DNA of 64,000 bases from an uncultured Christensenella sp. (lineage in GTDB: Bacteria; Bacillota; Clostridia; Christensenellales; Borkfalkiaceae). The position numbers and the translations under genes are program-made. Location: assembly GCA_905203015.1 (NCBI GenBank), contig CAJKUC010000007.1, positions 39,650 to 103,649 on the forward strand. The letters are read 5' to 3'. Shown one piece after another: positions 26,526 to 36,421 of this stretch. Every line of letters begins with the position of its first letter. The first letter of the stretch is position 1. The notes below the pieces were generated by a model. That model searched no databases. It had not been told where the DNA came from and saw nothing but the letters and a program-made list of their open reading frames with translations.

Positions 26526-29459
26526 ATGAATATCGATTTTGAATTACTGAAAAATCCTACTGCCGCCTATCGCGGAAAACCTTTCTGGGCGTGGAACGGC
26601 AAGATTGAAAAAAGCGAAACGGAAAAGCAGATAAAAGCCTTTAAAAAAATGGGTTTCGGCGGCGCTTTCATTCATTCGCGAACGGGACTGATCACCGAAT
26701 ACATGAGCAACGAATGGCTGGAAGACGTGAAATTCGCCGCCGTAAAATTACATGAAAACGGCATGGAAGCCTATCTCTACGACGAAGATCGCTGGCCGAG
26801 CGGAACGTGCGGCGGATACGTTACGAAAGAGCGGCAATTTCAGGCAAAATACATGATTTACCACGAGGTGACAAGCGATTACGAAAAGCCCGAAAACTTT
26901 CTCGGGCTTTTCGCCGTTCGATTCGCGGGCGATTCCGTGGAAAAATACCGCGCGATTTCCTCTTTAAGCGAAAAACAAAGCGGCGAACGAGTATTCGTAT
27001 TTTACTACGATTATATGCAGGCGGACAGTTTTTACAACGGCTACACTTACGCGGATACGATGAACAAAGCCGCCACCGAACGGTTTCTTGCCTTAACGCA
27101 CGAAAAATACTACAAGGCGTTCGGCGAATTATTCGGAAACGTAATCAAAGGCATTTTCACCGACGAACCGCACAGAAACCCCTATCTCAACGGTTTCGGC
27201 AGAAAAGAAGAACGCGCCGAAAAAGAAATCCCCTACACCTACGCTTTATTCGACGAATTCGAGAAACGAAAAGGCTATAAAATACAGGATCGCCTTCCTC
27301 TTTTATGGTTCGGCGACGCCCACGACGAATTCTGCAAAGAAGCGTACGATCTTATCGAAGTGGAACAGGAACTGTTTCTGGAAAATTTCGCGATTCCCTA
27401 CCGCGACTGGTGCCGAGCGCACGGGCTGCTTGTGACGGGGCACGTTCTGCACGAAGATAATCTTGCCGCGCAGACAACGATGTGCGGCAGTGTGATGAGA
27501 TATTACGAATACATGGATATGCCCGGCATGGATAATCTTTGCGAGGATAATTTCGCCGTGAACGTTCCTTCCCTCGTAAAATCCGCGGCGAAACAACTCG
27601 GCAAGAAATTCGTGCTGGACGAATTATACGCCGCAACGGGCTGGAAAATGACTTTCGCGGACTACAAGCGCACGGGCGAATGGCAAAGCATGGGCGGCAT
27701 AAACCTGCGTTGTCCGCATCTGAGTTGGTATACGATGAAAGGGCAGGCAAAACGCGATTACCCCGCAAGTTTCCTTACGCAATCGGCGTGGTATGAGGAT
27801 TTCGGCTATACGGAAAGTTATTTTTCGCGCCTGCAATACCTTCTTACGGAAGGCGAAGAAAATTGCGATACGGCGATCGTGAACCCCGTGGAATCGCTGT
27901 GGGGACTTGTGAACGAACGCACGTTTAAAAACTGTTTCGCTTCCGATAACGCCGTTGTATGCAAACTGGAAAAAGAATACTACGAATTATTCCGCTACAT
28001 CCGCCTGCACGGCGGCAATGCGGACTATATCGACGAAGGCATTTTCGCAGAGCACGGAGGCACGGACGGAAACGAACTGATCGCGGAGAAAAAGCGTTAC
28101 AAGAAAATTATTCTGAACGGCAATATCAATTTGCGCCTCACCACGCTGAACGCGCTGAAACGGTTTTTGCAAAACGGCGGAACTCTGATCGTTGCGGGCG
28201 ATATGCCCCGATACCTCGACGGCGTGCGGCACGATTATACGAAAGATCTGCAAGGCGCGATACAGACGGGATTCGATACGGAAAAGGTGTTTTCGCTGAT
28301 CGCCCCTGCGGGATACCGCGCGAACAGCCCCGATATCATCGCCGAAAAAAGAACGTTCGGCAACGGAACGTGCTATTTCTTCCTGAATCGTGCGGAAGGA
28401 AGCACGCAGGCGGAAATCGTGATCGATACGGATCAATCTCCCGCCGCGATCAACCTTACCAACGGCTCTTTAACGCCGGTTGCGTTTCAGAGAAACGGAA
28501 AATCGATTACAACGGAGAAAACCTTTGCGCGCGGAGAACTGCTCGCTTTGTATTGTTCCGATCGGGCGTTTGCCGAAAAAGAACAGGAAACCGCCGGGCA
28601 CGTTGTTTCGGAAAACGTTCCGCTTCCCGAATGCTTCGATTACAAACTTTCCGAGCCGAATATATTGCCTCTCGACGAAGCGGAATGTTTCGTGGACGGA
28701 GCATATTTCTGCAAGGGCGACATACTGACGATAGACGAGAAATTGCGGGATCGCTTTTCGATGGCGCGCCGTCACGGCGAAATGATTCAGCCGTGGTTCC
28801 GTAACAAATTTTTCCCCGTGCCGAAATCCGTGGGTAAAGTGACGCTTGTATTTTCTTTTTTCGTGCGCGACATCCCCGAAAACGCTTACGTTATGACGGA
28901 AGATCCCGCCGCGGAGATCTCGATCAACGGTGTATCCGTCGGCAGAGAAATTTCCGACGGCTATATCGACGTTTGTTTCAAAAGAATAAAAGTGCCCGGG
29001 AACGCGATAAAGACGGGTGAAAACAAACTTTCCGCTTCCTTTGATTTCACCGATCGTTACGATATAGAAAGTTTGTACCTCACGGGCAATTTCGGCGTAA
29101 GCGAAAACGACGAAATCACGGCGTTGCCCGAAAAACTTCGCCTCGGCGACATATGCGCGCAGGGCTTGAAATACTACGGCGGCAGACTGACTCTTTCCGC
29201 ACCGCTGAAAAACGGAAATTATAAAGTGCGGACGAACAAACTGCATGCTGCGATTTGTTATTTCAATTCTTCCCCCGTTGCCTTTCTTCCTTACGAAGCG
29301 GATTTCTCCGTTACGAACGGAATGCTCGCCATAGAACAGGCGTTCACGAGGCAGAACACATTCGGCACCGCGATCGAAAACGGGCAGAGGCGCGGAATCA
29401 TCCCGCAGGGGCTCGATTCCGATACGGAACTGATACGTATCGAACCCCGCCGTTTTTAA
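26526..29459 (+). CDS. GH106-like glycoside hydrolase (alpha-L-rhamnosidase family)
   Basis: A 977-residue protein of the GH106 type. The N-terminal barrel has 'GKPFWAWNGKI' (17-27), YDEDRWPSG (85-93) and FTDEPH (211-216), all typical of the family; a glutamate in the last region is the likely catalytic acid. C-terminal beta domains with galactose-binding-like folds follow ('ITINGVSVGREI'-type segments). Known GH106 enzymes release alpha-L-rhamnose from pectic rhamnogalacturonans. Unlike most of them, this one has no signal peptide. It is the last gene before the shared terminator. A relative is at 36421-38913. Confidence 0.85.
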   Translation: MNIDFELLKNPTAAYRGKPFWAWNGKIEKSETEKQIKAFKKMGFGGAFIHSRTGLITEYMSNEWLEDVKFAAVKLHENGMEAYLYDEDRWPSGTCGGYVTKERQFQAKYMIYHEVTSDYEKPENFLGLFAVRFAGDSVEKYRAISSLSEKQSGERVFVFYYDYMQADSFYNGYTYADTMNKAATERFLALTHEKYYKAFGELFGNVIKGIFTDEPHRNPYLNGFGRKEERAEKEIPYTYALFDEFEKRKGYKIQDRLPLLWFGDAHDEFCKEAYDLIEVEQELFLENFAIPYRDWCRAHGLLVTGHVLHEDNLAAQTTMCGSVMRYYEYMDMPGMDNLCEDNFAVNVPSLVKSAAKQLGKKFVLDELYAATGWKMTFADYKRTGEWQSMGGINLRCPHLSWYTMKGQAKRDYPASFLTQSAWYEDFGYTESYFSRLQYLLTEGEENCDTAIVNPVESLWGLVNERTFKNCFASDNAVVCKLEKEYYELFRYIRLHGGNADYIDEGIFAEHGGTDGNELIAEKKRYKKIILNGNINLRLTTLNALKRFLQNGGTLIVAGDMPRYLDGVRHDYTKDLQGAIQTGFDTEKVFSLIAPAGYRANSPDIIAEKRTFGNGTCYFFLNRAEGSTQAEIVIDTDQSPAAINLTNGSLTPVAFQRNGKSITTEKTFARGELLALYCSDRAFAEKEQETAGHVVSENVPLPECFDYKLSEPNILPLDEAECFVDGAYFCKGDILTIDEKLRDRFSMARRHGEMIQPWFRNKFFPVPKSVGKVTLVFSFFVRDIPENAYVMTEDPAAEISINGVSVGREISDGYIDVCFKRIKVPGNAIKTGENKLSASFDFTDRYDIESLYLTGNFGVSENDEITALPEKLRLGDICAQGLKYYGGRLTLSAPLKNGNYKVRTNKLHAAICYFNSSPVAFLPYEADFSVTNGMLAIEQAFTRQNTFGTAIENGQRRGIIPQGLDSDTELIRIEPRRF

Positions 29460-29529
29460 ACGTTTAAAGCGTTAATAGAAAATGCCGGGATTTTATGCGC
29501 GGATTTCCGCATGAAACCGACGTATACAA

Positions 29530-29567
29530 AAAAGTACCGCCGCGAAAAATTTCGCGGCGGTACTTTT
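29530..29567. terminator. Bidirectional terminator between the two convergent sugar loci
   Basis: AAAAGTACCGCCGCGAAA pairs with TTTCGCGGCGGTACTTTT across a loop of a few bases. A-rich and T-rich flanks on both sides let it stop transcription from the plus-strand GH106 gene and the minus-strand GH94 gene. It is the strongest hairpin in the window. Confidence 0.92.
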
Positions 29568-29604
29568 GTTTGCGGCGCAAACGCGCTTTCGCTTTACGCT
29601 ATGT

Positions 29605-31890
29605 TTAATATCTGCACAGCACTTTATGAACGCTTCCTTTGCCCGTCAGAGGGAGCGTTTTTACGTTTTTCCCGTCGCAGATCACCTCTTTACGATCTGC
29701 TTTTTCATAACGTATGTCGTACGTTTCTCCTCTGAATCTTCTTTTTACCGTGATTCCGTTCCAATTTTCGGGCAGGCAAGGCGATATTTCCAGCCCGTAC
29801 GCCGTCGGCTTTATGCCGCACATAAATTCCGTAACGCATCTGTACAGCCAGCCTGCCGTGCCCGTGATCCAACTCATCGGCGCATAGCCCGCGATATATT
29901 TATTTTCGGGGCCCATATACATATTGCTGACGGCGTACGGCTCGGCGCCGTTATCGGGATTCGAGGGATTATCGCACGAAATCATTTTCAGCGTTTTATA
30001 CGCCCTCTCCGCACGCCCCAGCATACAATCGGCGGCGATTTTAAACGCCACGCCGTGATTATACACCGCTCCGTTTTCCACAAGCCCCGGCTGAAAATAC
30101 GATACTCTGCCTATCCCGTCGTCGCCGCGCGTAAAACTCGGGCGGCACTGAACGTATCCGTAATCGCATTTCAGGCTGTTTTCCACGACGTCCATGATTT
30201 TTTCGCGATCTTCCGCACTGCCGATTTCCGCAAGGACCGACCACGTTTGCGGATTGAGAAAGATTCTTTCCTTTCCGCCGATTATTTCGCCCTCGTCGTT
30301 ATAGCCATAAATAAAATGTCCGTCGACTATTCCGTACTCTTTGATTGCCGCGATTAACCCGCGTTTTTTCTTTTCATACTCTTCGATCAGCCTATCGTTA
30401 CCCGAGATCCGCAATATTTCGTTCAGTTCGTTGATTGCCTTCACCGCGGCGACGGAAAGCCAGACGCTTTCGCCTTTGTTTTTCCGCCCGACGTTATTCA
30501 TGCTGTCGTTCCAGTCGCCTCCGCGCCATAAGATAAGATTATGCTTGCCGCGCGAAGCCGCCAAATAATCTATTGCCGATAAAACGTGATCCAATACGCT
30601 TCCCGATCTTTCGCCCGCAACATACGGCTCGGTGACGAAAGAATCGGCATAAGAAGCGTTTTCATAACTATCGCCTTTCAGATAAGGAACTTCTTTTTGC
30701 AGAATCGACAAATCGCCGCTTTCGTTCAGATAGGAAAGGATCGTTCCCGGAATCCACACGCCGCCGTCGTTATACGGAAATTTAAAACTCGGCTCGAACA
30801 TCCGTATGGGATTGCCGTCTTCGTACTGATATTTCAATGCGTGCAGAATTTGTTTTTCCGCCGCAGCCGTATCCAACGAAACAAACGCCGTGATGTCCTG
30901 CATTACGTCGCGGAAGCCCTTGCCGTATAATCTCCCCCACGTTTTTCCCAAAGACATCTGCCTTTTCAGCCAGATATTCACCTGCGAATTGAGATACGCA
31001 TCGGGCGAATTCAGTTCAAACACATCGTATTCGTTTGCGGTTCCGTCGGAAACTTTCTGCAATTCGCCGCGGAAGGAAGTTTCTTCAAGATACTTTTTCC
31101 TGTATTTTCCGATTTCCGTTTCGTTTCTCGCCGCAAAAGAACAGAAAGTCGCTTCAAAAGAATCCGACCCTTTGAAAACATCCGAAAACTGAAACGCGGC
31201 GACGTATTCCTGCTCGAACGTTGCGCCCGTACAGGACAATTTATCGGCTTTTAAACCGATCGGGCGATCGTAGCCGTTGTATTCGCCTTTAAAATGCGCA
31301 TGCGAAAGATCGTATGCGTCGTATTTTCTGTTGCAGCCTACGAACACTTTCGTATAGTCGTTCGGCAAAGCGAAGCCTTCGTGGCTGTAAAGCAGTCCGT
31401 TCGATTTTTCATCGTTATCCGCATACCCGTAAGCGTCGTGCCACGAAAGCGCGGGGCTCGGCTGCAAGCAGAAATACAAATCGATATTCCGCTTTTGTTT
31501 TTGTCTGTTTTCCGCTTTCACTTCATAGAGCACGACGGCGTCGTCTTTCGGAACGCATATCGTGAAAATTACGGCTATACCCTTATATTCGCAAATGATT
31601 TTCTGATAATTGATCCCCACGTGCGTTTCGTGCGTCTCAAACGGCAGATCGTCGTAATTTCTGTTAGCGCTATATACCTCGCCCGTATCTTTATCTTTGA
31701 TATATACGTTTCTTACGCCTCTTTCTATATCGCGCCGCTGCGTATCTATCGCCATCCAGGAAAAACCGTTGCCGAACTGATCGCATTGACACACCGTACG
31801 ATCGTTCCACAGATAATTCAGCCACGGGCGGCGCGGCTTCATGTCCTTGATTACGTATTCTTTATTCTTATCGTCGAAAAATCCCTGCAT
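29605..31890 (-). CDS. GH94-family glycoside phosphorylase-like enzyme
   Basis: The chosen start is ATG at 31890 (protein begins MQGFFDDKNKEY), because CGGAGAGAG stands just before it and it lies after the upstream stop; a TTG at 31926 would overlap that gene. The protein has 761 residues without a signal peptide. It has the GH94 fold with 'GNGFSWMAIDTQRRD' early, 'GGVWIPGTILSYLNE' in the barrel, and RGGDWNDSMNNVG with DWND at 459-462, the family's catalytic aspartate region. The sequence is close to cellobiose phosphorylase-type enzymes, but the substrate cannot be assigned. It is the last gene of the minus-strand locus. Confidence 0.88.
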   Translation of the reverse strand: MQGFFDDKNKEYVIKDMKPRRPWLNYLWNDRTVCQCDQFGNGFSWMAIDTQRRDIERGVRNVYIKDKDTGEVYSANRNYDDLPFETHETHVGINYQKIICEYKGIAVIFTICVPKDDAVVLYEVKAENRQKQKRNIDLYFCLQPSPALSWHDAYGYADNDEKSNGLLYSHEGFALPNDYTKVFVGCNRKYDAYDLSHAHFKGEYNGYDRPIGLKADKLSCTGATFEQEYVAAFQFSDVFKGSDSFEATFCSFAARNETEIGKYRKKYLEETSFRGELQKVSDGTANEYDVFELNSPDAYLNSQVNIWLKRQMSLGKTWGRLYGKGFRDVMQDITAFVSLDTAAAEKQILHALKYQYEDGNPIRMFEPSFKFPYNDGGVWIPGTILSYLNESGDLSILQKEVPYLKGDSYENASYADSFVTEPYVAGERSGSVLDHVLSAIDYLAASRGKHNLILWRGGDWNDSMNNVGRKNKGESVWLSVAAVKAINELNEILRISGNDRLIEEYEKKKRGLIAAIKEYGIVDGHFIYGYNDEGEIIGGKERIFLNPQTWSVLAEIGSAEDREKIMDVVENSLKCDYGYVQCRPSFTRGDDGIGRVSYFQPGLVENGAVYNHGVAFKIAADCMLGRAERAYKTLKMISCDNPSNPDNGAEPYAVSNMYMGPENKYIAGYAPMSWITGTAGWLYRCVTEFMCGIKPTAYGLEISPCLPENWNGITVKRRFRGETYDIRYEKADRKEVICDGKNVKTLPLTGKGSVHKVLCRY

Positions 31891-31909
31891 ATGCTCTCTC
31901 CGAAATGTT

Positions 31910-33139
31910 TTAATCCCCTGCCGCAACCTCTTTGAAAAAATACTCGAAAACGCCCGCCGTCCAGCCGAGCATTTCGGGCACTTCGTATTCGTTTACGGTA
32001 GCCGCGCCGCCGCAGACGGCGTCGTATTTTTCCCAGAGTCTGCCGCTTTTTTCAAACTCGGCAGACACCGTTTCAAGATAACAAAGCGCGATTCGTTCCG
32101 CTGTTTTTTCCTCGCCCACGGCTTTTGCCGCGGCATACGCCAGAAAATTATCGGGTGCCCAACTATTGGGATATCCCCACTGATACACCGTTTTTTGTTC
32201 CGTCTTTTCCACGCAGAGCACACCGCAAGGCCGTGAAAGCGTATCCGCAAGCCGCAAAAACGCCGCTTTATCACGCAACAATCCGACGACAAATGGAAAA
32301 AACTGTGCGCTGCACCGCAACGAGGAGCGTTTGCCCGTAGCATAATTATAATCGTAATACAATCCGTCGGCGGCAAGAAAATACTTTTCCGCCAGACGTT
32401 TTCTCTTTTCCACCGCTTCTTCAAACCGCGAACTTTCGTGCGGCTCGAATTTTTTCGCCCATACGGCGAGATGTTTTTCCAGCGCATAGAGGTTCACGTT
32501 CAGATCCACGGGAAGAATCGTATCTCCGCAAAATCCGAAGCGGGGCGTCCAGTCCATTCCGCTTTCCGCTACGGCAATAAACCCTTCCGCAAGTCTGCAT
32601 TTTTCCTCGTCGCTCTTCCGGTCGGCAAGTTTCAGCCTTTCCCCCGCCACTACGTCGTAATAATCGATCAGTTCTTTTTTCGGCAACGGGTGATGATAAT
32701 GCCTGTTCAGCCCCGTAGCCGTCATTCTTTCTCTCTGCCAGAAGGCATACTCTTTCTTTAACGCAGAATACGCTTTTTCAAGCCATTCGTCGTCGTGTTC
32801 CGCGTTATACACGTCGCTTATCATAAAATGAAGATACGGCGGCTGCGAGCAGAATTTCGACATGTGATCGCTCAGAGCGTTCGGAACGAAGCCTTTCAGA
32901 TTCACCGCGTGAACCAGGTTTTCCGTATTATTTTTCGCCTCTTCGATAAGCCCGTCCGCAAGAAGCCCTTTATTCGTAAAAAAAGTATCCCAGTAATAAA
33001 GATTTTTAAACGGTCCGTCGATACACGGCGGAAGAAAGGGCTTTACATACATATGCGGCGATTCCGCGTCTTTCGGAAGAACGATCGCCTGTTTCCAATG
33101 AGAAAGAATATAATCGTGCGTTTTCTGAACGTTATCCAT
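31910..33139 (-). CDS. GH37 trehalase-like glycosidase
   Basis: A protein of 409 residues from ATG 33139; a TTG at 33166 would add nine residues and is the alternative. The (alpha/alpha)6 barrel shows trehalase-type signatures: 'GPFKNLYYWDTFF' near the start, QWGYPNSWAP, and near the C-terminus 'EKYDAVCGG' followed by 'EMLGWTAGV'. In GH37 trehalases these are PGGRFxExYYWDxF, QWDYPNGWAP and the glycine-rich GWTNGV region, so several positions differ. It lacks a signal peptide. Trehalose hydrolysis is not certain; a related alpha-glycosidase or a GH63/GH37 relative is possible. It lies 49 bases after the upstream gene. Confidence 0.72.
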   Translation of the reverse strand: MDNVQKTHDYILSHWKQAIVLPKDAESPHMYVKPFLPPCIDGPFKNLYYWDTFFTNKGLLADGLIEEAKNNTENLVHAVNLKGFVPNALSDHMSKFCSQPPYLHFMISDVYNAEHDDEWLEKAYSALKKEYAFWQRERMTATGLNRHYHHPLPKKELIDYYDVVAGERLKLADRKSDEEKCRLAEGFIAVAESGMDWTPRFGFCGDTILPVDLNVNLYALEKHLAVWAKKFEPHESSRFEEAVEKRKRLAEKYFLAADGLYYDYNYATGKRSSLRCSAQFFPFVVGLLRDKAAFLRLADTLSRPCGVLCVEKTEQKTVYQWGYPNSWAPDNFLAYAAAKAVGEEKTAERIALCYLETVSAEFEKSGRLWEKYDAVCGGAATVNEYEVPEMLGWTAGVFEYFFKEVAAGD

Positions 33140-33188
33140 ACTGTTAAAAAATTTTCCTGTTTTCAAAAAAGCCGCCGCCCGCGTCGCT

Positions 33189-35165
33189 TCAATCGAATAT
33201 TTCGTCGGGTTCTTCGTTTCCGAACAGACTGCCGCACGCCCTCGACCACACGTAGCGCGAGAGCCCGCTGTCCGACTGCCGCGGAAAACCGTTTACGATA
33301 CGGAAATCCACGTCTTCACAGCGATTCGTAAAGCCGCCGCCCGTTATATAATCGGGCTGATAACAGGCGTAACTTCTTCCGCGCCGATCGATCTTTGAAA
33401 AGTTGCTCATAAAGCCGTTTTTTGATTTTTCCAGATAGACTTTATCCCCCGTGAGAACGTAATACCAGTAATCCGCTTCGGCTCGCCAGATCGTCCAGGC
33501 GTGCCCCATACATAAAGCGTTTCCGTCTTTATCGCCCTCCCATTTCGTTTCCCACCAGCGAAGCGAACTGAAAAACATCGGGGCTTTATGCGTTTTCACC
33601 ACCCAGGAATCGTGAATATCCAGAATCTCTTTGGCTCGGGCGATATACTCTTCTTTCCTTTCGACGTTGGCGCAATAATATAAGAGCGTAAGCGCGGAAC
33701 AGGACATACTGCCCTCTTCTATAAACGGCTCCGCCTCGCTTTGAACGAGCGTTTCCGTGGGAAAGGAAATGCCGCGATCGTAAACGTGCCGCGCCATTTT
33801 TTCCGCCGCCTTGTAATACCGTTCCGATTTTTCGGGCATCTTATCTTTTAAAAACGCGGCGAGTTCTGTCACGGGGATGATCAGGCAACACACCGTAGTG
33901 TAATCTTCGGTGGTTTCCGACCATTCCATGAACGTTTCTATCGCGCCGTTTTTTGCCTGATGATTTTTTAAAACGGAATCCGTCGCCCGAATCGCATAAT
34001 CGAGATATTTCCGCGTTTTAAACGCTTTGAAAGCGTCGAGCAGAATCCCTATGCCGAAAAACTGCTCCTGCACGCGATTTGAATTGAATACGTTGTATGC
34101 GGGATAGCCCTCGCGCGCTTTATAAAAAATCGTCTGCCTGTCCTTCGCCTTATTTTCGTCGCGCTCGGTGATGACGGCAAGTTCTTTTTTCACTTTTTTA
34201 ACAAGCGCGGGCTTGCTTCCGTAACGCTGCATATATCTTAAAACAGCGGAAATATGGCACTGCCATTCGCACAAGTTTCCGTCGCCCGTGGCAAGATCTT
34301 TTTCCGAAACGGAATACATCGATTTTTCAAACAATCCGCCGATCGATTTATAGGCAAAAATCACGCAATCGAGCCCCTTTTTCCGCCCTTTATAGGGAAC
34401 CGCCGGAAGCAATCCTTCTTTATCGGGCATTACGTAAACAAAGCCGCCTTCGTTATAAAATTTTTTTCTTCCGATCCTCACGAAATCGAAATCGCCGATT
34501 ACGTCGATTTTCAGTTTGTCGCCGAGCCTGACGTAACTTCGTTCGTAGCACGCCACGGGAAGACGTTTCAGTTCCGCCGTCTTTTTTAATGCCTCGGTAT
34601 ACGAAGCCGCGGGCAGAATAAGAAGCCGAAGCCGCTTATTGCCGCTACCGCGATACGCCTTATCGAACGAAGCGAGAAATTTCAGATTATCAAAATACTG
34701 TCCGCCGGAAAAAAGAGAATAATCCATCTTCCAGCCGTCGCATTCTTTCAGCGACAAAATAAGCAGGTTCTTCCCTTCCGGATTCGTCAGATAGCAGAAA
34801 ATATGTTTGTTATCCCCCGAATTATACGGCGAATTGAAAAGATATTGTTTCTTCCAGCCGCCGCAATTCTTCTTGCCCATGAATTTCAACGGCAGATTCA
34901 GCCCGAATTCGGATAACTTGTCGCTCGTTGTTTTCAATTCTACAAGATAACCGCCGTATTTTTCGCAGACGGAAAGACGGCTTTCCGTTTCGGCGTTCGC
35001 CCCGTTTTCGTCGAAGCCGCCTTTACGGGAAAGATAGGGCGTGCCCTGCGGCTTTGCACCTTTCGTTATATCGTCCGTTTTTAACGTGTACGATACGGAT
35101 AAATCGTCGACGAAATATTCGTTTTTCAGCCTGTAATACGCTTCTTTCATATCATATCGATTCAT
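33189..35165 (-). CDS. Uncharacterised protein with probable (alpha/alpha) barrel, glycan locus
   Basis: I do not recognise the family of this 658-residue cytosolic protein. The first about 290 residues look beta-rich ('YGGYLVELKTTSDKL', 'KHIFCYLTNPEGKN'). From about 340 on it is helical and rich in aromatic and acidic residues ('VQEQFFGIGILLDAFKAF', 'TFMEWSETTEDYTTVCCL', 'CMGHAWTIWRAEADYW'), as in six-hairpin glycosidases. It overlaps the oxidoreductase gene by four bases (ATGA) and stands between it and the GH37-like gene. A new or distant glycosidase or lyase is the natural guess, but no catalytic residues can be named. Confidence 0.6.
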   Translation of the reverse strand: MNRYDMKEAYYRLKNEYFVDDLSVSYTLKTDDITKGAKPQGTPYLSRKGGFDENGANAETESRLSVCEKYGGYLVELKTTSDKLSEFGLNLPLKFMGKKNCGGWKKQYLFNSPYNSGDNKHIFCYLTNPEGKNLLILSLKECDGWKMDYSLFSGGQYFDNLKFLASFDKAYRGSGNKRLRLLILPAASYTEALKKTAELKRLPVACYERSYVRLGDKLKIDVIGDFDFVRIGRKKFYNEGGFVYVMPDKEGLLPAVPYKGRKKGLDCVIFAYKSIGGLFEKSMYSVSEKDLATGDGNLCEWQCHISAVLRYMQRYGSKPALVKKVKKELAVITERDENKAKDRQTIFYKAREGYPAYNVFNSNRVQEQFFGIGILLDAFKAFKTRKYLDYAIRATDSVLKNHQAKNGAIETFMEWSETTEDYTTVCCLIIPVTELAAFLKDKMPEKSERYYKAAEKMARHVYDRGISFPTETLVQSEAEPFIEEGSMSCSALTLLYYCANVERKEEYIARAKEILDIHDSWVVKTHKAPMFFSSLRWWETKWEGDKDGNALCMGHAWTIWRAEADYWYYVLTGDKVYLEKSKNGFMSNFSKIDRRGRSYACYQPDYITGGGFTNRCEDVDFRIVNGFPRQSDSGLSRYVWSRACGSLFGNEEPDEIFD

Positions 35166-36421
35166 CTGATATCGATCGGCTCGCCGCCCGCAAGGCGCGA
35201 TTCTTCCGCCGCGAAACTCATCCTGTGCGAAATAAGGCTGTCCGCCAGCGTCGTCCTCGTTTCGGTGGGCGCGCCGCCCGTTATATACGAAACGAAATCT
35301 TCAAACAGCAACTTATCGCCGCCGCCGTGTACGGAAAGATCGGTGGCGTATTTCGTGATGTCGATTACGTAGTCCTCCGAACGGAACGGCTTCACCAGCA
35401 CGGAATTTTCTTCCATATCCGCCACCATTTCGCCGAGCGTTCCGTGCACTTTGATACATCTGTGGCACTCTTTGGAAAACGCCGTCATGGTGAGTTGCGC
35501 CGTAACGTTCTCCTCGAAAAGCATATTCACCACCTGATGATCCACCACGTCGTTGTCGCAGGCGAAAACACATCTGCCGTAAGGGTATTTTTCATCGGAC
35601 AACAGTTCGTTTATGTATTCTTTTCTCGTTCCGCGGAACGCCATGGCGTTGCCGAGAATAGGGTTATACGCCTTATAAATATCGTTGTAAATTTTAAACG
35701 CGTCGTAAGGGCAATCCTTTTTCACGCTTTCGGGGCAACGGAAACATCTGTCCGCCGCGCCTTCCGGCGCGTTTTCTTTTTTGAAATAATACAAATCGCC
35801 GAACGAGGAAACTTTTTTGCACTTTTTCCCGAGCAGCCAGAAAATAATGTCGAGATCGTGGCAGCATTTGGCAAGAATCATCGGCGAACTTCCTTCTTTG
35901 TTTCTCCATGCCCCGCGCACATAGGAATGAGCGTCGTGCCAGTACGCCACGTTTTCCGTCTGGCTGATCGTCACCACGTCGCCGATTTCGCCGCTTTTTA
36001 TCACTTCGCGCATTTTCATATAAAAAGGGCTGTAACGAAGAACGTGGCAGATCATCGCTTTTTTGCCCGTTTCTTCCTGCACTTTTAAAATTTCTTCGCA
36101 ATCTTCCATCGTTGTGGCGATGGGCTTTTCGAGGCAGATATCGTAGCCGAGCCGCATTGCCGTTATCGCGTGCTCTTTATGTTGTTTATCCTGCGTGCAG
36201 ATAAACGCCGCGTCGGCGATTTTCCCGTGCAAAAAAATTTCGTCCGCGCTTTTGAAGCAGTTTTCGGGCTTGATTCCGAATTCTTTGATTGCTTTTTCCC
36301 GCGCTTCCGGATTTACGTCGGCTATGGCGACGAGTTCCGTGTTTTCGTGATCCAGAGCGTAGCCGCCGAAAAGTTGACCGCGGCTGCCGAAGCCGACGAT
36401 AATCAATTTCACTTTTTTCAT
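35162..36421 (-). CDS. Gfo/Idh/MocA-family oxidoreductase
   Basis: A 419-residue NAD(P)-dependent oxidoreductase. The N-terminal Rossmann fold has 'KLIIVGFGSRGQLFGG' and the family motif LEKPIATT. The C-terminal alpha/beta domain has 'DLDIIFWLLG' and ends in a dimerisation sheet. Family members oxidise sugars, inositols or uronates, or take part in NAD-dependent glycoside cleavage of GH109 type. The substrate here is unknown. Its stop overlaps the start of the 658-residue gene and its start overlaps the GH106 stop by one base, so it belongs to a tightly coupled operon. It also has an unusual run of cysteines in 'CFRCPESVKKDCPY'. Confidence 0.9.
   Translation of the reverse strand: MKKVKLIIVGFGSRGQLFGGYALDHENTELVAIADVNPEAREKAIKEFGIKPENCFKSADEIFLHGKIADAAFICTQDKQHKEHAITAMRLGYDICLEKPIATTMEDCEEILKVQEETGKKAMICHVLRYSPFYMKMREVIKSGEIGDVVTISQTENVAYWHDAHSYVRGAWRNKEGSSPMILAKCCHDLDIIFWLLGKKCKKVSSFGDLYYFKKENAPEGAADRCFRCPESVKKDCPYDAFKIYNDIYKAYNPILGNAMAFRGTRKEYINELLSDEKYPYGRCVFACDNDVVDHQVVNMLFEENVTAQLTMTAFSKECHRCIKVHGTLGEMVADMEENSVLVKPFRSEDYVIDITKYATDLSVHGGGDKLLFEDFVSYITGGAPTETRTTLADSLISHRMSFAAEESRLAGGEPIDIR

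Noticed and set aside
29566..30357. 263-codon plus-strand frame starting inside the shared terminator
   Set aside because: Begins within the terminator hairpin and runs antisense to the GH94 gene.
33140..33166. TTG start adding nine residues to the GH37-like gene
   Set aside because: No ribosome site before the TTG; kept only as an alternative.
34928..36088. 386-codon plus-strand frame across the oxidoreductase gene
   Set aside because: Opposite to two genes that overlap by ATGA and have clear family motifs; low-information Arg/His/Phe-rich sequence.
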